DNA of 64,000 bases. Source: Rhizobium grahamii CCGE 502 (GTDB taxonomy: Bacteria > Pseudomonadota > Alphaproteobacteria > Rhizobiales > Rhizobiaceae). Positions within the stretch are counted from its first letter, which is position 1, and each line of letters begins with the position of its first letter. Below the pieces are notes generated by a model, which saw only the letters and a list, made by a program, of their open reading frames with translations, searched no databases and was not told where the DNA came from. The DNA lies in contig NZ_AEYE02000028.1 in NCBI RefSeq assembly GCF_000298315.2, positions 1-64,000 of the forward strand, in the 5' to 3' direction. The position numbers and the translations under genes are program-made. Shown one piece after another: positions 1 through 9,062 of this stretch.

Positions 1-437
1 GGACACGATCTGCGAACGAAATCGCGTTTAGTCGGGCACCGCGAAACAGTGTGTGGCCGGAGACGCGATCCCCTTCATTCTGAAACACCCGATCTTCAAG
101 GCCAACCCTGAACTTTCTCTATGTTCAGGCTTGGGATCTGTTCACGCGACGTGCGGATAATTGCCTGATCTCTAACGCATGCTCTGATGTCACTTGTGGC
201 CAACGTCGGAGGGTGCGAGTGCCTGGATGCGACGCTCCTCTTCGTCCGCATTTCCTTTTACTACTCCGGGTCCGGACGGAAAGGCCAGGATACCCGAGAC
301 CCTCCTGAAAATGGAGGGAGGAATGATCCAGGCCACATGTCGTGTCTCTCTCTCCAGCGAAAGTGGAGGATCAATAGCGAAGGAATTACCGGCAAGCGCC
401 GCTTTCACAAAGTCTGAAGACCCTGCGTTGTTCGTGC
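1..437. other. Left-edge stretch with no recognised gene
   Basis: Short open frames exist on both strands, but none has a convincing ribosome binding site or a sequence I recognise. The stretch lies 3' of the leftward monooxygenase gene and may hold the end of its transcript. I see no clear hairpin followed by a T-run. Confidence 0.4.
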
Positions 438-740
438 TTAGCTTCGCCGTTCGCTGATCATCCTCAGGTATCGAATCTCAATTGGCTTCGACAAAAGTCG
501 ATCGAGTTGGGCGATCAGCGGCCTAAGGTGCGGCATCTCCATATGCGCGTCAAGCGCTGCTTGGCTGATCCAATTTTCATAAAAGACGAAAACACATTGA
601 TCGTCGGCGTCGACATGGAAATCGTAATTTATGCAGCCCGGCTCGGCCCGCGTTGGCACAACCTGGGCTTCGAGCAACGTCGCAAGCTCAACCTGGGCCC
701 CAGACCGAGCTGTGACAGTTCCTATTATCGTGACAGTCAC
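438..740 (-). CDS. Antibiotic biosynthesis monooxygenase (ABM) family protein
   Basis: A small protein of about 100 residues with the ABM/YgiN-like dimeric ferredoxin-like fold. Seen: an N-terminal TIIGTVTARSG strand, the PGCINYDFH segment and the FVFYENW strand, which are the usual landmarks of putative quinol monooxygenases. It is the last gene of the leftward sugar operon. I chose the GTG at 740 because AAGGAA lies just upstream and the permease stop codon (742-744) is immediately adjacent, suggesting translational coupling; an upstream start at 767 would overlap the permease. The family oxidises quinols or small aromatics or may simply act as small-molecule-binding proteins. The substrate and its role in sugar use are unknown. 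Confidence 0.8.
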   Translation of the reverse strand: MTVTIIGTVTARSGAQVELATLLEAQVVPTRAEPGCINYDFHVDADDQCVFVFYENWISQAALDAHMEMPHLRPLIAQLDRLLSKPIEIRYLRMISERRS

Positions 741-741
741 G

Positions 742-1677
742 TCAATTCCTTTTTTGGCTGAGTGCAACCGCGAAGATGATTATGGCGCCGCGTGCGATAA
801 GCTGCTGACTGAACTCCAAACCCATTAAAATGAGGCCGTTGTTAATCAGCCCGATCATGAGCGCGCCCACAATTGTCCCAACAACCGTCCCTTTTCCCCC
901 AAACAGGCTAGTGCCGCCGAGAACCGCTGCAGCGATAACCGAGAGTTCGTCGCCTTCGCCAAGCTGAAAACGACCAGATTGCAAGCGGCCGGCATAAAGC
1001 ATGCCCGCGAGTGCGGCAGCGCAGGAGGAGATGACAAGCACCTTGAACTTGATGTTGCGGGTCTCGATACCAGAATAGCGCGCTGCCGTCTCGCCGCCGC
1101 CCGTCGCCAGAACCCGCCGGCCGAACCCGGAGCGCCGGAGAACGATATGGCCGATCACGCCGAGAATAATCATCCAGAAGAGCAGGACCGGAATTCGACC
1201 GAGATTACCACCACCGAAGAGCCAGGAATACGCCGGTGAAAGGATCGGGACGGCGGCAGTCGCCGAGATCCACATGGCCACCCCCTTGGCGATTCCCATC
1301 ATGGCAAGCGTGGTCAGAAACGAGGGTATGCCTACCCTTGTTGTGAGCCAGCCATTGAACAGGCCGACAACAAGACCAGTCGCGATACCCACTGCTACTC
1401 CTGCAAATGGTCCACCAACGGCGATGGCCATCGCGACAGTGACCGTGCTGAGACCTGCAACGGCCCCGACGGAAAGATCAATCTCTCCCGATGACAAAAC
1501 AAAGATCATTGCAATCGCCATAACCGCAATCATGGCAGTTTGCCGAACGATATTCAGGAGATTGTTGGGATTTAGAAAGCCCTTGTCGTTCAAAGCTACA
1601 GCAAAGATGACAAAGATTACGATAAATCCGATATAGATGATGTACTGGCGCCAGTTCGCGGAGACTGCATCAAGCAT
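742..1677 (-). CDS. Sugar ABC transporter permease (RbsC/BPD_transp_2 family)
   Basis: An inner-membrane permease of 311 residues, normal for RbsC-type subunits of ribose, xylose or inositol importers. It is rich in hydrophobic helices and carries the family segments SSGEIDLSVGAVAGL near the N-terminus and AVLGGTSLFGGKGTVVGT near the C-terminus. The start at 1677 overlaps the last 8 bases of the ATPase gene, whose stop lies at 1670-1672; longer starts would run deep into the ATPase gene. It should pair with the ATPase and the binding protein of the same operon. The substrate is probably a sugar or polyol, judging from the oxidoreductase and isomerase neighbours, but cannot be fixed from sequence. 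Confidence 0.93.
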   Translation of the reverse strand: MLDAVSANWRQYIIYIGFIVIFVIFAVALNDKGFLNPNNLLNIVRQTAMIAVMAIAMIFVLSSGEIDLSVGAVAGLSTVTVAMAIAVGGPFAGVAVGIATGLVVGLFNGWLTTRVGIPSFLTTLAMMGIAKGVAMWISATAAVPILSPAYSWLFGGGNLGRIPVLLFWMIILGVIGHIVLRRSGFGRRVLATGGGETAARYSGIETRNIKFKVLVISSCAAALAGMLYAGRLQSGRFQLGEGDELSVIAAAVLGGTSLFGGKGTVVGTIVGALMIGLINNGLILMGLEFSQQLIARGAIIIFAVALSQKRN

Positions 1678-3244
1678 GTGAAACTTCCTGGCTGGATAGG
1701 GCTTTCTGGATCTCGACCTGCAAACGCTGCTCTGCCGCCTGCAGGCGATGCGCGAGGTCTCCGGCGGATGCCGACGGATCATCAAGAGCATCGCGAGGAA
1801 AATCCTTGTGGATGCGGCCATCCGACATCACGAGGATACGATCGCAAGCAGTCAGAAGCTCGGATAGTTCAGATGAAATAAAGATGATGGCCTTGCCGGC
1901 AGCGGCAAGCTCGCGCACCAGGCGAATGATCTCGGACTTGGAGCCGATATCGATACCTGCTGTCGGCTCGTCGAGGATGAGAATGTCGGGATTGCTGGCC
2001 AACCACTTGCCGATCACCACTTTCTGTTGATTTCCGCCGGAGAGCGTGGAAACGGCGTGGCTGCGGCTTGCAGCCTTAACGGCCAGACGCTTCATTTGTT
2101 GATCGGTCAGCGCGTTTACCGCGGTCGTATCGACGAGACCTCTCTTGGACAACCGACCGATAACGGCGAGAACCATATTCTCTGCGACAGAATGGGCTGG
2201 AATTATCCCTTGCGTCGCCCGTGCCTCCGGAACCAAGGCGATCCCTGCCTTAATCGCGTCACTTGGCGTGCGGATACGGGCCGGTACACCGGCAACACGA
2301 ATCTCGCCCTCGGCGAGTGGCTCGATGCCGGCGATGACGCGGGCAAGGGACGACCGCCCCGATCCCAGTAACCCGGCAAGACCGAGGACCTCACCGCGAC
2401 GTAATTCCAGCGAAATGCCTTGAGGCTTGTGAGCGCCGCTCGCATTTTGCAGTTCCAGAAGAATATCGCCTGTGGCAGTGGAGGTTCGTTCTATATCTGC
2501 GAGACCCTTCGAGCGTTTGCCGACAATGTGTTCGATCATAGTCTCGATCGGCAACTCGGTGAGTGGGGCGGTGATGACGTGCTTGCCGTCACGCAGAATT
2601 GTCGCACGATCGGCAATTCGCGAGATCTCATCCATTCGGTGGCTCACATAGATGATTGCCACCCCCCTCGCCTTTATCTTTCGCAGGAAAGCAAAGAGCC
2701 GGTCGACATCCGAAACCGACAACGCTGTTGAGGGTTCATCAAGAATGAGGACTTTCGCATCTTGAGAAATGGCTTTGGCAATCTCCGTAAGCTGCTTCTG
2801 CCCTGCGCCGAGGTCAGCGACAATCGCTTTCGGATTGACGGATACTTCAAGCATTTCGAAAATTGCGGCTGCCCGCCGTTCCGAATCGTCGTCGTCAATC
2901 AAACCCACGCGGCTCTGGGCTTCCCGGGTGAGGAAGACATTCTGGGCGACTGAAAGCGTGGGCACCAAGCTCATTTCCTGGTAGTTCATGGCAATACCAG
3001 CAGCGCGTGACGCCTCCGGGGTATGCGAAGTCAGCGGGACACCGCCTACCTCAATCGCACCTTGATCGGGTCGATGTACGCCGTTCAGGATCTTTAGGAT
3101 GGTCGATTTCCCGGCGCCGTTGCCGCCAAGCAGCGCGTGCACTTCCCCGGGCATTACCTCGAAGTCAACATCGTCCAAAGCCCTCACACCTCCGAATGCC
3201 TTGGAAATGCCCGTCATGCGAACGGCCGGGAGACTTGCGTTCAT
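1670..3244 (-). CDS. Sugar ABC transporter ATP-binding protein (RbsA/MglA type)
   Basis: Energises sugar import at the inner membrane. It is a tandem ATPase of 524 residues, as is standard for carbohydrate uptake transporter-2 systems. The N-terminal half has Walker A GGNGAGKST, the signature LGAGQKQL and Walker B VLILDEPSTAL. The C-terminal half has the signature LSGGNQQKV and Walker B ILILDEPTAGID, with the usual degenerate second Walker A (GLLGSGRSSL). The ATG at 3244 overlaps the oxidoreductase stop as ATGA, and the 3' end overlaps the permease start, so these genes are tightly coupled. Confidence 0.95.
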   Translation of the reverse strand: MNASLPAVRMTGISKAFGGVRALDDVDFEVMPGEVHALLGGNGAGKSTILKILNGVHRPDQGAIEVGGVPLTSHTPEASRAAGIAMNYQEMSLVPTLSVAQNVFLTREAQSRVGLIDDDDSERRAAAIFEMLEVSVNPKAIVADLGAGQKQLTEIAKAISQDAKVLILDEPSTALSVSDVDRLFAFLRKIKARGVAIIYVSHRMDEISRIADRATILRDGKHVITAPLTELPIETMIEHIVGKRSKGLADIERTSTATGDILLELQNASGAHKPQGISLELRRGEVLGLAGLLGSGRSSLARVIAGIEPLAEGEIRVAGVPARIRTPSDAIKAGIALVPEARATQGIIPAHSVAENMVLAVIGRLSKRGLVDTTAVNALTDQQMKRLAVKAASRSHAVSTLSGGNQQKVVIGKWLASNPDILILDEPTAGIDIGSKSEIIRLVRELAAAGKAIIFISSELSELLTACDRILVMSDGRIHKDFPRDALDDPSASAGDLAHRLQAAEQRLQVEIQKALSSQEVSHA

Positions 3245-4407
3245 TCCACTTTCTCCCATTTGCCGGTTTGACTGGAGCGCAACAGAGCGTCGGCTACCAG
3301 CTCGGTCAACAATCCATCCTCGAAATTCGGGCTTGGTTGCCGTCCCTTGGCAATGGCGGAGAAGAAGTCGAAGCATTCAATGATCTTGGTTTCCGAATAT
3401 CCGATACCAAGTCCCGGGATCGGCCATAGGCCGTCGCCATAAGGGTGTGCCGGTCCGGTGTAGATGGTGCGGAAGCCCCTCGCGTCTCCCGGATCATCTG
3501 CAAACATGACTTGCAGCTCATCGCGACGCTCATAGTTGAAATGGATTGATCCTTTTGTGCCATGGATTTCCAGCGTGATGAAGTTGTTTCGGCCGTACGC
3601 GTTTCGCGTCGCCTCGAGGCTGCCAATCGCTCCATCAGCAAACTTGAGCATCGACACAATTTCGTCGTCGACATCCACCTCTCCACGTTCTGCATCCTTG
3701 GACTTTTCTGCCGCGCCAAGTTTGTCGACTCCGCCCTGCTGAAGCGGTCGAGTCTTGTTGTAGGTACTTGCAATGGCGGTGACCTCGGCGATCGGTCCGA
3801 CAAGATAGTGAGCCAGGTCGACGACATGCGTGCCGATGTCACCCACGCTGCCCGAACCCGCGATCTTCTTCTGAAAGCGCCAGGAGAGCGGAGAGTCAGG
3901 ATCAGCAGACCAGTCCTGAAGATAGGTGCCGCGGAAATTCAAAATGCGGCCGATCCGGCCTTCGTCGATGTATTTCTTGGCAAGCGCCACAGCTGGCGTG
4001 CGGCGGTAGTTGAATGCCACCATGTGTATGACGCCGGCTGCTTTGACGGCATCACGCATCGCTCGCGCTTCTTCGACGGTACGTGCCAACGGCTTTTCGC
4101 AAATGATGTGCTTGCCGGCGGTTGCCGCCTCAATGGCAATCTCGGCATGGACGCTGTTTGGCGTGCATATATCGACGATATCGATATCGGGTCGATTGAC
4201 GACCGCACGCCAGTCGGACGACGCCTCTTCGAAACCGTAGCGGCGACGCGCTTCCTCGGCGGTGAAATCGGTGACGTCAACCACAACTTTGCGATGGGGA
4301 ATGGCAGGTGCCGGCCAGAAAAACATCGGCATCGACGCGTAAGCCATAGCATGCGCCTTGCCCATGAAGCCGCCGCCGATCATGGCGACGTTCATAATCT
4401 TTGTCAT
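3241..4407 (-). CDS. Gfo/Idh/MocA family oxidoreductase
   Basis: An NAD(P)-dependent sugar or inositol-type dehydrogenase, cytoplasmic, 388 residues. Seen: an N-terminal Rossmann motif GGGFMGKAHA, the family EKPLA motif with the catalytic-type Lys, and the C-terminal GFO_IDH_MocA domain with GSVGDIGTHVVDLAHYL, where the His is the usual catalytic position. AGGAG lies 7 bases before the ATG at 4407. It sits between the binding protein and the ATPase, so it probably acts on the imported sugar or a derivative made with the isomerase encoded upstream. The precise substrate is unknown. Confidence 0.93.
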   Translation of the reverse strand: MTKIMNVAMIGGGFMGKAHAMAYASMPMFFWPAPAIPHRKVVVDVTDFTAEEARRRYGFEEASSDWRAVVNRPDIDIVDICTPNSVHAEIAIEAATAGKHIICEKPLARTVEEARAMRDAVKAAGVIHMVAFNYRRTPAVALAKKYIDEGRIGRILNFRGTYLQDWSADPDSPLSWRFQKKIAGSGSVGDIGTHVVDLAHYLVGPIAEVTAIASTYNKTRPLQQGGVDKLGAAEKSKDAERGEVDVDDEIVSMLKFADGAIGSLEATRNAYGRNNFITLEIHGTKGSIHFNYERRDELQVMFADDPGDARGFRTIYTGPAHPYGDGLWPIPGLGIGYSETKIIECFDFFSAIAKGRQPSPNFEDGLLTELVADALLRSSQTGKWEKVE

Positions 4408-4461
4408 CGATCTTCTCCTGATTCTTGGGCGGCAGTGCCTACCCGGTCAGCGCAATCGCCC

Positions 4462-4479
4462 CCGGCAAAACGTTGCCGG
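4462..4479 (-). other. Intercistronic hairpin after the binding-protein gene
   Basis: CCGGCAA and TTGCCGG form a perfect 7-bp stem with a 4-base loop in the 124-base gap between the binding-protein stop and the oxidoreductase start. There is no T-run. Hairpins 3' of a binding-protein gene commonly stabilise that part of the mRNA so that the protein is made in excess over the membrane parts. That role here is inference. Confidence 0.5.
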
Positions 4480-4531
4480 AGACGACGACTTGCGTTTGCG
4501 CACACGCTTGCTCGCGTGAAGCGACGCTGGA

Positions 4532-5650
4532 CTATTGACCTAGGCTCGTCTTGATGTTGGCAGTCGCGTCGGTCGAGTAGACAGCCTTCCAGCCAGCAAG
4601 GAGCGTATCCTTCGTCACAGGCAGAGCGGGCAAGGCAACGAAAGCCGGCGCTTGTTTTCCAAGAAGGCCGTAGCCAGCAAGCTTTGCCTCAACCAGACCG
4701 GCATCGTAAGGCCGCTGCGCACCAAGGCCTTTCACGAAGCTTCCCTGCGCCATGGAGATTGCGACGTTTTCGCCCAGATCGCAGGTGGTGATGATCAGAT
4801 CATCACGGCCCGCATTGCGTGCCGCGGAAATGACCCCCTCCGCGGGGACATCCCAGACCGCCCAGATACCCTTGATGTTGGGATTGGAGGTCAGGATCGC
4901 TGACGCTGCCTTTTCAGCATCACCCGAAAAGTCGGGGCCGCCAATGCCCTGTTCGGCGACAATCTTGATTTTTGGATAGTCTGAAGCAATCGTTGCCTTG
5001 AACGCGTCGTAGCGTTGCTTGGTGACGAAAAAGTCTGCAGCGTGGAAGACAAGGCCAATCTCGCCCTCACCATTTAAAGCCTTCGCCATCAGATGTGCGG
5101 CCGCGACGCCATTTCCATAATTGTCAGCCGACACCACGGAGATGTAGTCCTGTCCCGCTGTGAAGCCCGTTGGGACATTGTCCATGAAGACAAGTTTGGT
5201 ACCCGCCGCTGCGGCTGCTTTATAGGCGGCTGCTGTGGCAGTTGGATCTGTTGGGATCGAGACAATGATGTTCGGCTTCTGTGCCATGATCGTCTCGATG
5301 TCGGAAACCTGCTTTTCAGGTTTGAAGCCGGCGTCGGTGACGGCAATGACTTTGATACCCATTGCGGCGAATTGTGTTTGCAGACCGTTGATCTGAGCAC
5401 GGGACCAATCGTTCCCGCCGTAGTGCATGACAATTGCAGCCGTCGCGTTCATTGCTTTGATCTTCACCAACTCGTCCGCTGAAAGAGTGACAGTTGCGGC
5501 GGGTGTTGGCGCCTCACCCGACGGCCCCTTGGAGAGAACCGTTTCCTGCAATTTCGCAAGTGCAGCATCTGGATCCGCAAGGACGGGTGAGCCAAAGCCG
5601 ATCGCCGTGGCCAAGGCAACGGAACAAAGAAGTGTGCGTCGTCTAATCAT
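4532..5650 (-). CDS. Periplasmic sugar-binding protein of ABC importer (type I)
   Basis: The solute receptor of the adjacent importer, 372 residues. It has a Sec signal peptide (MIRRR followed by a hydrophobic core, likely cleaved after VLA before DPD) and a type I periplasmic binding fold related to ribose-binding proteins. Landmarks are IVSIPTDPTA, KLVFMDNVPTGF and WAVWDVPAEG. GGGAGGA lies just before the ATG. A full-length homologue without a signal peptide is encoded at 8058-9062, beside the ROK regulator, and shares the DNVPTG and ISADN/VSADN segments. The ligand is not predictable from sequence alone. Confidence 0.93.
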   Translation of the reverse strand: MIRRRTLLCSVALATAIGFGSPVLADPDAALAKLQETVLSKGPSGEAPTPAATVTLSADELVKIKAMNATAAIVMHYGGNDWSRAQINGLQTQFAAMGIKVIAVTDAGFKPEKQVSDIETIMAQKPNIIVSIPTDPTATAAAYKAAAAAGTKLVFMDNVPTGFTAGQDYISVVSADNYGNGVAAAHLMAKALNGEGEIGLVFHAADFFVTKQRYDAFKATIASDYPKIKIVAEQGIGGPDFSGDAEKAASAILTSNPNIKGIWAVWDVPAEGVISAARNAGRDDLIITTCDLGENVAISMAQGSFVKGLGAQRPYDAGLVEAKLAGYGLLGKQAPAFVALPALPVTKDTLLAGWKAVYSTDATANIKTSLGQ

Positions 5651-5690
5651 AGCTTCCTCCCAGAAGTGGGGCCATGCCCCAGTGTTGCCG

Positions 5691-6503
5691 TCAGGCTGAT
5701 TTCAGATATTCCATTGTGGTTTTTGCCCCCTCAAGCGGGTCCGGCCAGGAATCAAGCTCAGCGCAAACCCAGCCGTTGAATCCGATGTCGCGCAGGGCAG
5801 AAATGATTGCATCCGTTCCAACATCACCCCTGTCTAGCGGCGTGAAGGCGAACGGCTCCTTTTGAAACCCTTTGAGGTGGACATAGCTGATACGCGAGGC
5901 GTGTTCCCTGATCATCTCGGCCGGATCGCCACCGGCAGCCGCCAGATGAGCGGTGTCCGGGCAGAAGTCGATGCTGGTCAGAGCGAAGATCTTGCGGACT
6001 TCTGCCGGCCCCTCGACAATAGTAGACAGGTGGGGATGGTAGTGCGCTCGCAAGCCCCGCGCCTCGGCGACTTCCTTGACCCGATCCAGGGCAGCGGCAA
6101 GCTTCTGATAGTCGGTTTCCCGCGTCCCATCAAAACGCTTGGCTCCCCCACCGATGACGATGTGCGGAGCCTTCAGCTCTGCAGCACGGTCAGCAGCGCG
6201 GGCAATTCTCGCGAGTTCCTCCGGCAGGATGTCATCGAAAATCAAGTTGCCACCAGAATATGTGGCGACAAGTGCCAGGCCGTGGTCATCGAGAAGCGAC
6301 CGCATCTCGGCCACTGGGAGGTCTAGAAGATTTCCATCAAAAAGCTCGACACCCTGGTAACCGGCCGCGGCAATGTCGGCGACGGCACGCCTCATATCGC
6401 CGAAGGTCCGATACGAGAGCTGAGTAATGGATGTCACACCGACGGCGTTGCCACCGAGGTCTCCCCAGCAATTGGCGTGATAGGCAAGCTTAAAGTTTCC
6501 CAC
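5691..6503 (-). CDS. Sugar phosphate isomerase/epimerase (AP_endonuc_2, IolE-like TIM barrel)
   Basis: A cytoplasmic TIM-barrel enzyme of 270 residues in the xylose-isomerase-like superfamily that includes IolE and hydroxypyruvate isomerase. Seen: GYQGVELFDGN, the metal-site-type HPHLSTIVEG, DFCPDTAHLAAAGGDP and a C-terminal GWVCAELD, all typical of the divalent-metal-binding barrel. I chose the GTG at 6503 because GGGAGGAG lies 6 bases upstream; the frame extends to a TTG at 6572, but that start has no good site. It is the first gene of the leftward sugar operon and diverges from the ROK regulator. It probably works with the Gfo/Idh/MocA enzyme. Confidence 0.88.
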   Translation of the reverse strand: MGNFKLAYHANCWGDLGGNAVGVTSITQLSYRTFGDMRRAVADIAAAGYQGVELFDGNLLDLPVAEMRSLLDDHGLALVATYSGGNLIFDDILPEELARIARAADRAAELKAPHIVIGGGAKRFDGTRETDYQKLAAALDRVKEVAEARGLRAHYHPHLSTIVEGPAEVRKIFALTSIDFCPDTAHLAAAGGDPAEMIREHASRISYVHLKGFQKEPFAFTPLDRGDVGTDAIISALRDIGFNGWVCAELDSWPDPLEGAKTTMEYLKSA

Positions 6504-6635
6504 CAGGGCTCCTCCCACAGGACCGGTTCCACTTTGCACCATATTGTTAGGCCCACAAAAAACTGATGTCAATTATTTTTCGGCGTAACTTGCCACTCTT
6601 TTGTTGATTTACTGCAAAAGAATGTTGTTGCCTGC

Positions 6636-6664
6636 GTAAAGCGTCACCTTTATCAACGCTTTAC
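6636..6664. promoter_or_regulatory. Inverted repeat in the ROK/sugar-operon divergent promoter
   Basis: GTAAAGCG and CGCTTTAC form a perfect 8-bp inverted repeat with 13 bases between the arms. Imperfect extension to CCTG and AGG lengthens it. It lies 19 bases before the ROK start codon, within the 179-base region between that gene and the isomerase gene. Its position suits an operator for ROK autoregulation and repression of the sugar operon. No binding data; inference from position and symmetry. Confidence 0.55.
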
Positions 6665-6682
6665 AGGCCTTGGAGGAGAGGG

Positions 6683-8047
6683 ATGACGCGGGCGCAATCG
6701 GTGGCACCTAGATCGGCTGATATGCGGCAGAAACGTAAAGGGCGGCCTCCGGTGTCGGAGACAGCGGCCCCAAGTCTCGTGGAAATTCTCAACCTTGTAC
6801 GAAGTGGAGAAGCCACCACACGTCAAGAAATCGAGCGAGAAAGTGAGCTTGGTCGCGCGGTTGTCGCTGATCGCCTTGGGACCCTGGCTGATCTCGGCCT
6901 CATAGACGAGAGCGAACTCGGTACCGCCACCGGAGGACGAGCACCGCGCCTTGTCCGTTTCGCCTCTGATCGTGGGTGCATCCTGGTCGCCACGCTCGAC
7001 CAGACGGCAATCGGTGTCGGTATCGCCGATCTTGGTGGAAAGCTTCTTATGGAGCACCATGAGGACAGCGATCTGACCCAGCCCATTGGGGTAATCTGCG
7101 ACCGACTGATTGCGCTGTTCCGATGGATTCTCGAGCGGTATGCTGCCGGCTCTGAGCTATGGGCCATTTCAATTTCTGTGCCGGGGGTTGTACCCGACAG
7201 GGGAGATTCGCCGTTCCAGCTCGCGACTCCGGCCATTCTTCCGGGGTGGGAAAAATTCCCGTTTGTCGAAAATCTGGTCAGCGTCTTCGATGCGCCTGTC
7301 TGGATGCGGTCAAGCGTCGAGACAATGACGATGGGCGAACTTCATGCCGGCGCAGGCATTGGGCATAGAACGATGCTTTACGTGAAGGTCGGCAAACGCA
7401 TAGGAGCCGGTCTCGTCACGGATGGGGAGCTTTACAGGGGCGCCCAAGGCGCGGTCGGTCTGATTGGTTCTGTTCCCGTCTTCAACTCAGAGCGGAGTGG
7501 TACCCTCGAGGCAATGGCTGGTTCCGATCAAGTCGCCAGGGAAGGTCGCGCGGTCGCTGACAATGGTACAAGTCCAATTCTTGCCGAGCACCTACGCCGC
7601 AATGGAGAGGTGACTGCTAACGACGTCGCGAATGCAGCCCATATGGGGGACGGCGCGGCAATCGATATCCTGTCTCAAAGTGGCCGCCTGATTGGTCAGG
7701 TCGTCGCGACCATCGCCAATATGCTGAATCCGGAAATCATCGTACTGTCGGGCTCGATCGGGCAATCAAACGATATTCTGCTCGCATCTGCGCGGGAGGC
7801 AATCTACGGCGCGTCTCACCCTCTGGTCAGCCGTGATCTCCAGATCATACGGTCCCAGATGGGCAGTTCGGCGGGCCTCGTCGGATCGGCCATCGTGGCG
7901 ACCGAAGGACTTTTTGCGCCTGCCATGCTGCGCGATTGGATTATGGCCGGAAAGCCACAAGCTCACCACTTGTTGCAGCAGATGAAAGATCGAATTGCCC
8001 GCGACGCCCCCTCGCGAGCACAGCTAACGCGGCCGCCAGATACTTGA
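6683..8047 (+). CDS. ROK family transcriptional regulator
   Basis: Probable sugar-responsive repressor of the divergent operon, 454 residues. An N-terminal winged helix-turn-helix spans roughly residues 30-85 (LVEILNLVRSGEATTRQEIE), followed by a ROK sugar-kinase-like domain with YVKVGKRIGAGLV and GSIGQSNDILL. The zinc motif CxCGxxGCxE found in most ROK proteins is not visible: the equivalent region reads NSERSGTLEAMAG. GGAGGAGAGGG precedes the ATG. The gene is followed after 10 bases by the binding-protein-like gene, so they are likely co-transcribed. Confidence 0.9.
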   Translation: MTRAQSVAPRSADMRQKRKGRPPVSETAAPSLVEILNLVRSGEATTRQEIERESELGRAVVADRLGTLADLGLIDESELGTATGGRAPRLVRFASDRGCILVATLDQTAIGVGIADLGGKLLMEHHEDSDLTQPIGVICDRLIALFRWILERYAAGSELWAISISVPGVVPDRGDSPFQLATPAILPGWEKFPFVENLVSVFDAPVWMRSSVETMTMGELHAGAGIGHRTMLYVKVGKRIGAGLVTDGELYRGAQGAVGLIGSVPVFNSERSGTLEAMAGSDQVAREGRAVADNGTSPILAEHLRRNGEVTANDVANAAHMGDGAAIDILSQSGRLIGQVVATIANMLNPEIIVLSGSIGQSNDILLASAREAIYGASHPLVSRDLQIIRSQMGSSAGLVGSAIVATEGLFAPAMLRDWIMAGKPQAHHLLQQMKDRIARDAPSRAQLTRPPDT

Positions 8048-8057
8048 GGAGGAGTGG

Positions 8058-9062
8058 ATGGCAATATCAGGATTGGGACCACACGGGGAGCGGGCTTCCG
8101 CACCTGAGCGTGTGCTCTTGCTGCCGGAGGATCTCGCGCGCGCCAGGTTCAGAAATTTTCGTGTCGGCATCGTGCTCCACACCCTGGAGAGCGACTGGGC
8201 CCAACAACAACTGGCAGGACTAGTGGGAACACTGGGCGACTGCGGCGTTGCGGTAATCGACGTAGTCGACTGCGGATTTACCCCTGAGCTCCAGATCAGA
8301 GCGCTGGATCGATTGATTGCCGAACGTGCAGACGCAATCATCTCCCTTCCGGTTGCCAATACCAAGGTTGCGGCTGCTCACGCGCGCGTGGCAGAGGCCG
8401 GTATCAAACTTATTTTGCTGGACAACGTCCCGACGGGTCTCCTCCCCGGCAAGGACTACGTTTCGCTGATTTCAGCAGATAACTTTGGCCTGGGTAAAAT
8501 TGCATCAGAGGGCCTCGCCTCACATCTGCCTGATAACGCTGACCTCGGAGTTCTTGGCTACGACGCCGATTTCTTTGCGACCAACGAGCGAGAGATTGCG
8601 TTCGTAAAATGGATGCAGATCAACAGGCCAGATGTCAGACTTCATGTCCGACGGTTTGCCTCCCTGAGCGAGGTAGGCGCTATTGCGCGCGATTTGATGA
8701 CCGCTCATTCGGACATGGCCGGGATGTTTGTTGTCTGGGATACACCGGCAATGGCGGTCGCACAGGCCATGAAAACGATGAAGCGCAAGATTCCCATGTC
8801 GACCGTCGACCTTGGGCGCGACGCGGCAATCTCGCTTGCTGCCAACCACCCAATCGTAGCCATCGCGGCACAACAGCCTTCAAGGCAGGGCGAAGCAGCC
8901 GCCTCCACGACCGTGACTTCTCTCCTTGGACGTTTGGTACCTGCTTGGATCGCCCTTCCTGGCGTCGCCGTCGACAGGTCCAACGTTGTCGAGTGCTTTC
9001 AAACGATCTGGCGACGGCCAGCGCCAAAGGAAGTTCTCCGGAAACTGAAGTTATTAAGCTAG
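8058..9062 (+). CDS. Binding-protein-like protein without a signal peptide
   Basis: A type I periplasmic-binding-protein fold of 334 residues, colinear with the sugar receptor at 4532-5650. Shared landmarks are LLDNVPTG, SLISADNFG, ADFFAT, VVWDTPA and TVDLG. Unlike that receptor it begins MAISGLGPHGERASAPERV, with no hydrophobic signal sequence, so it should stay in the cytoplasm. It is 10 bases downstream of the ROK gene, preceded by GAGGAG. A cytosolic sugar sensor or ligand buffer working with the ROK protein is an attractive inference. The alternative is a former receptor that lost its signal. There is no DNA-binding domain. Confidence 0.85.
   Translation: MAISGLGPHGERASAPERVLLLPEDLARARFRNFRVGIVLHTLESDWAQQQLAGLVGTLGDCGVAVIDVVDCGFTPELQIRALDRLIAERADAIISLPVANTKVAAAHARVAEAGIKLILLDNVPTGLLPGKDYVSLISADNFGLGKIASEGLASHLPDNADLGVLGYDADFFATNEREIAFVKWMQINRPDVRLHVRRFASLSEVGAIARDLMTAHSDMAGMFVVWDTPAMAVAQAMKTMKRKIPMSTVDLGRDAAISLAANHPIVAIAAQQPSRQGEAAASTTVTSLLGRLVPAWIALPGVAVDRSNVVECFQTIWRRPAPKEVLRKLKLLS

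Noticed and set aside
3562-4554. Open frame of 330 codons on the plus strand
   Set aside because: Antisense to the Gfo/Idh/MocA gene; no recognisable motifs.
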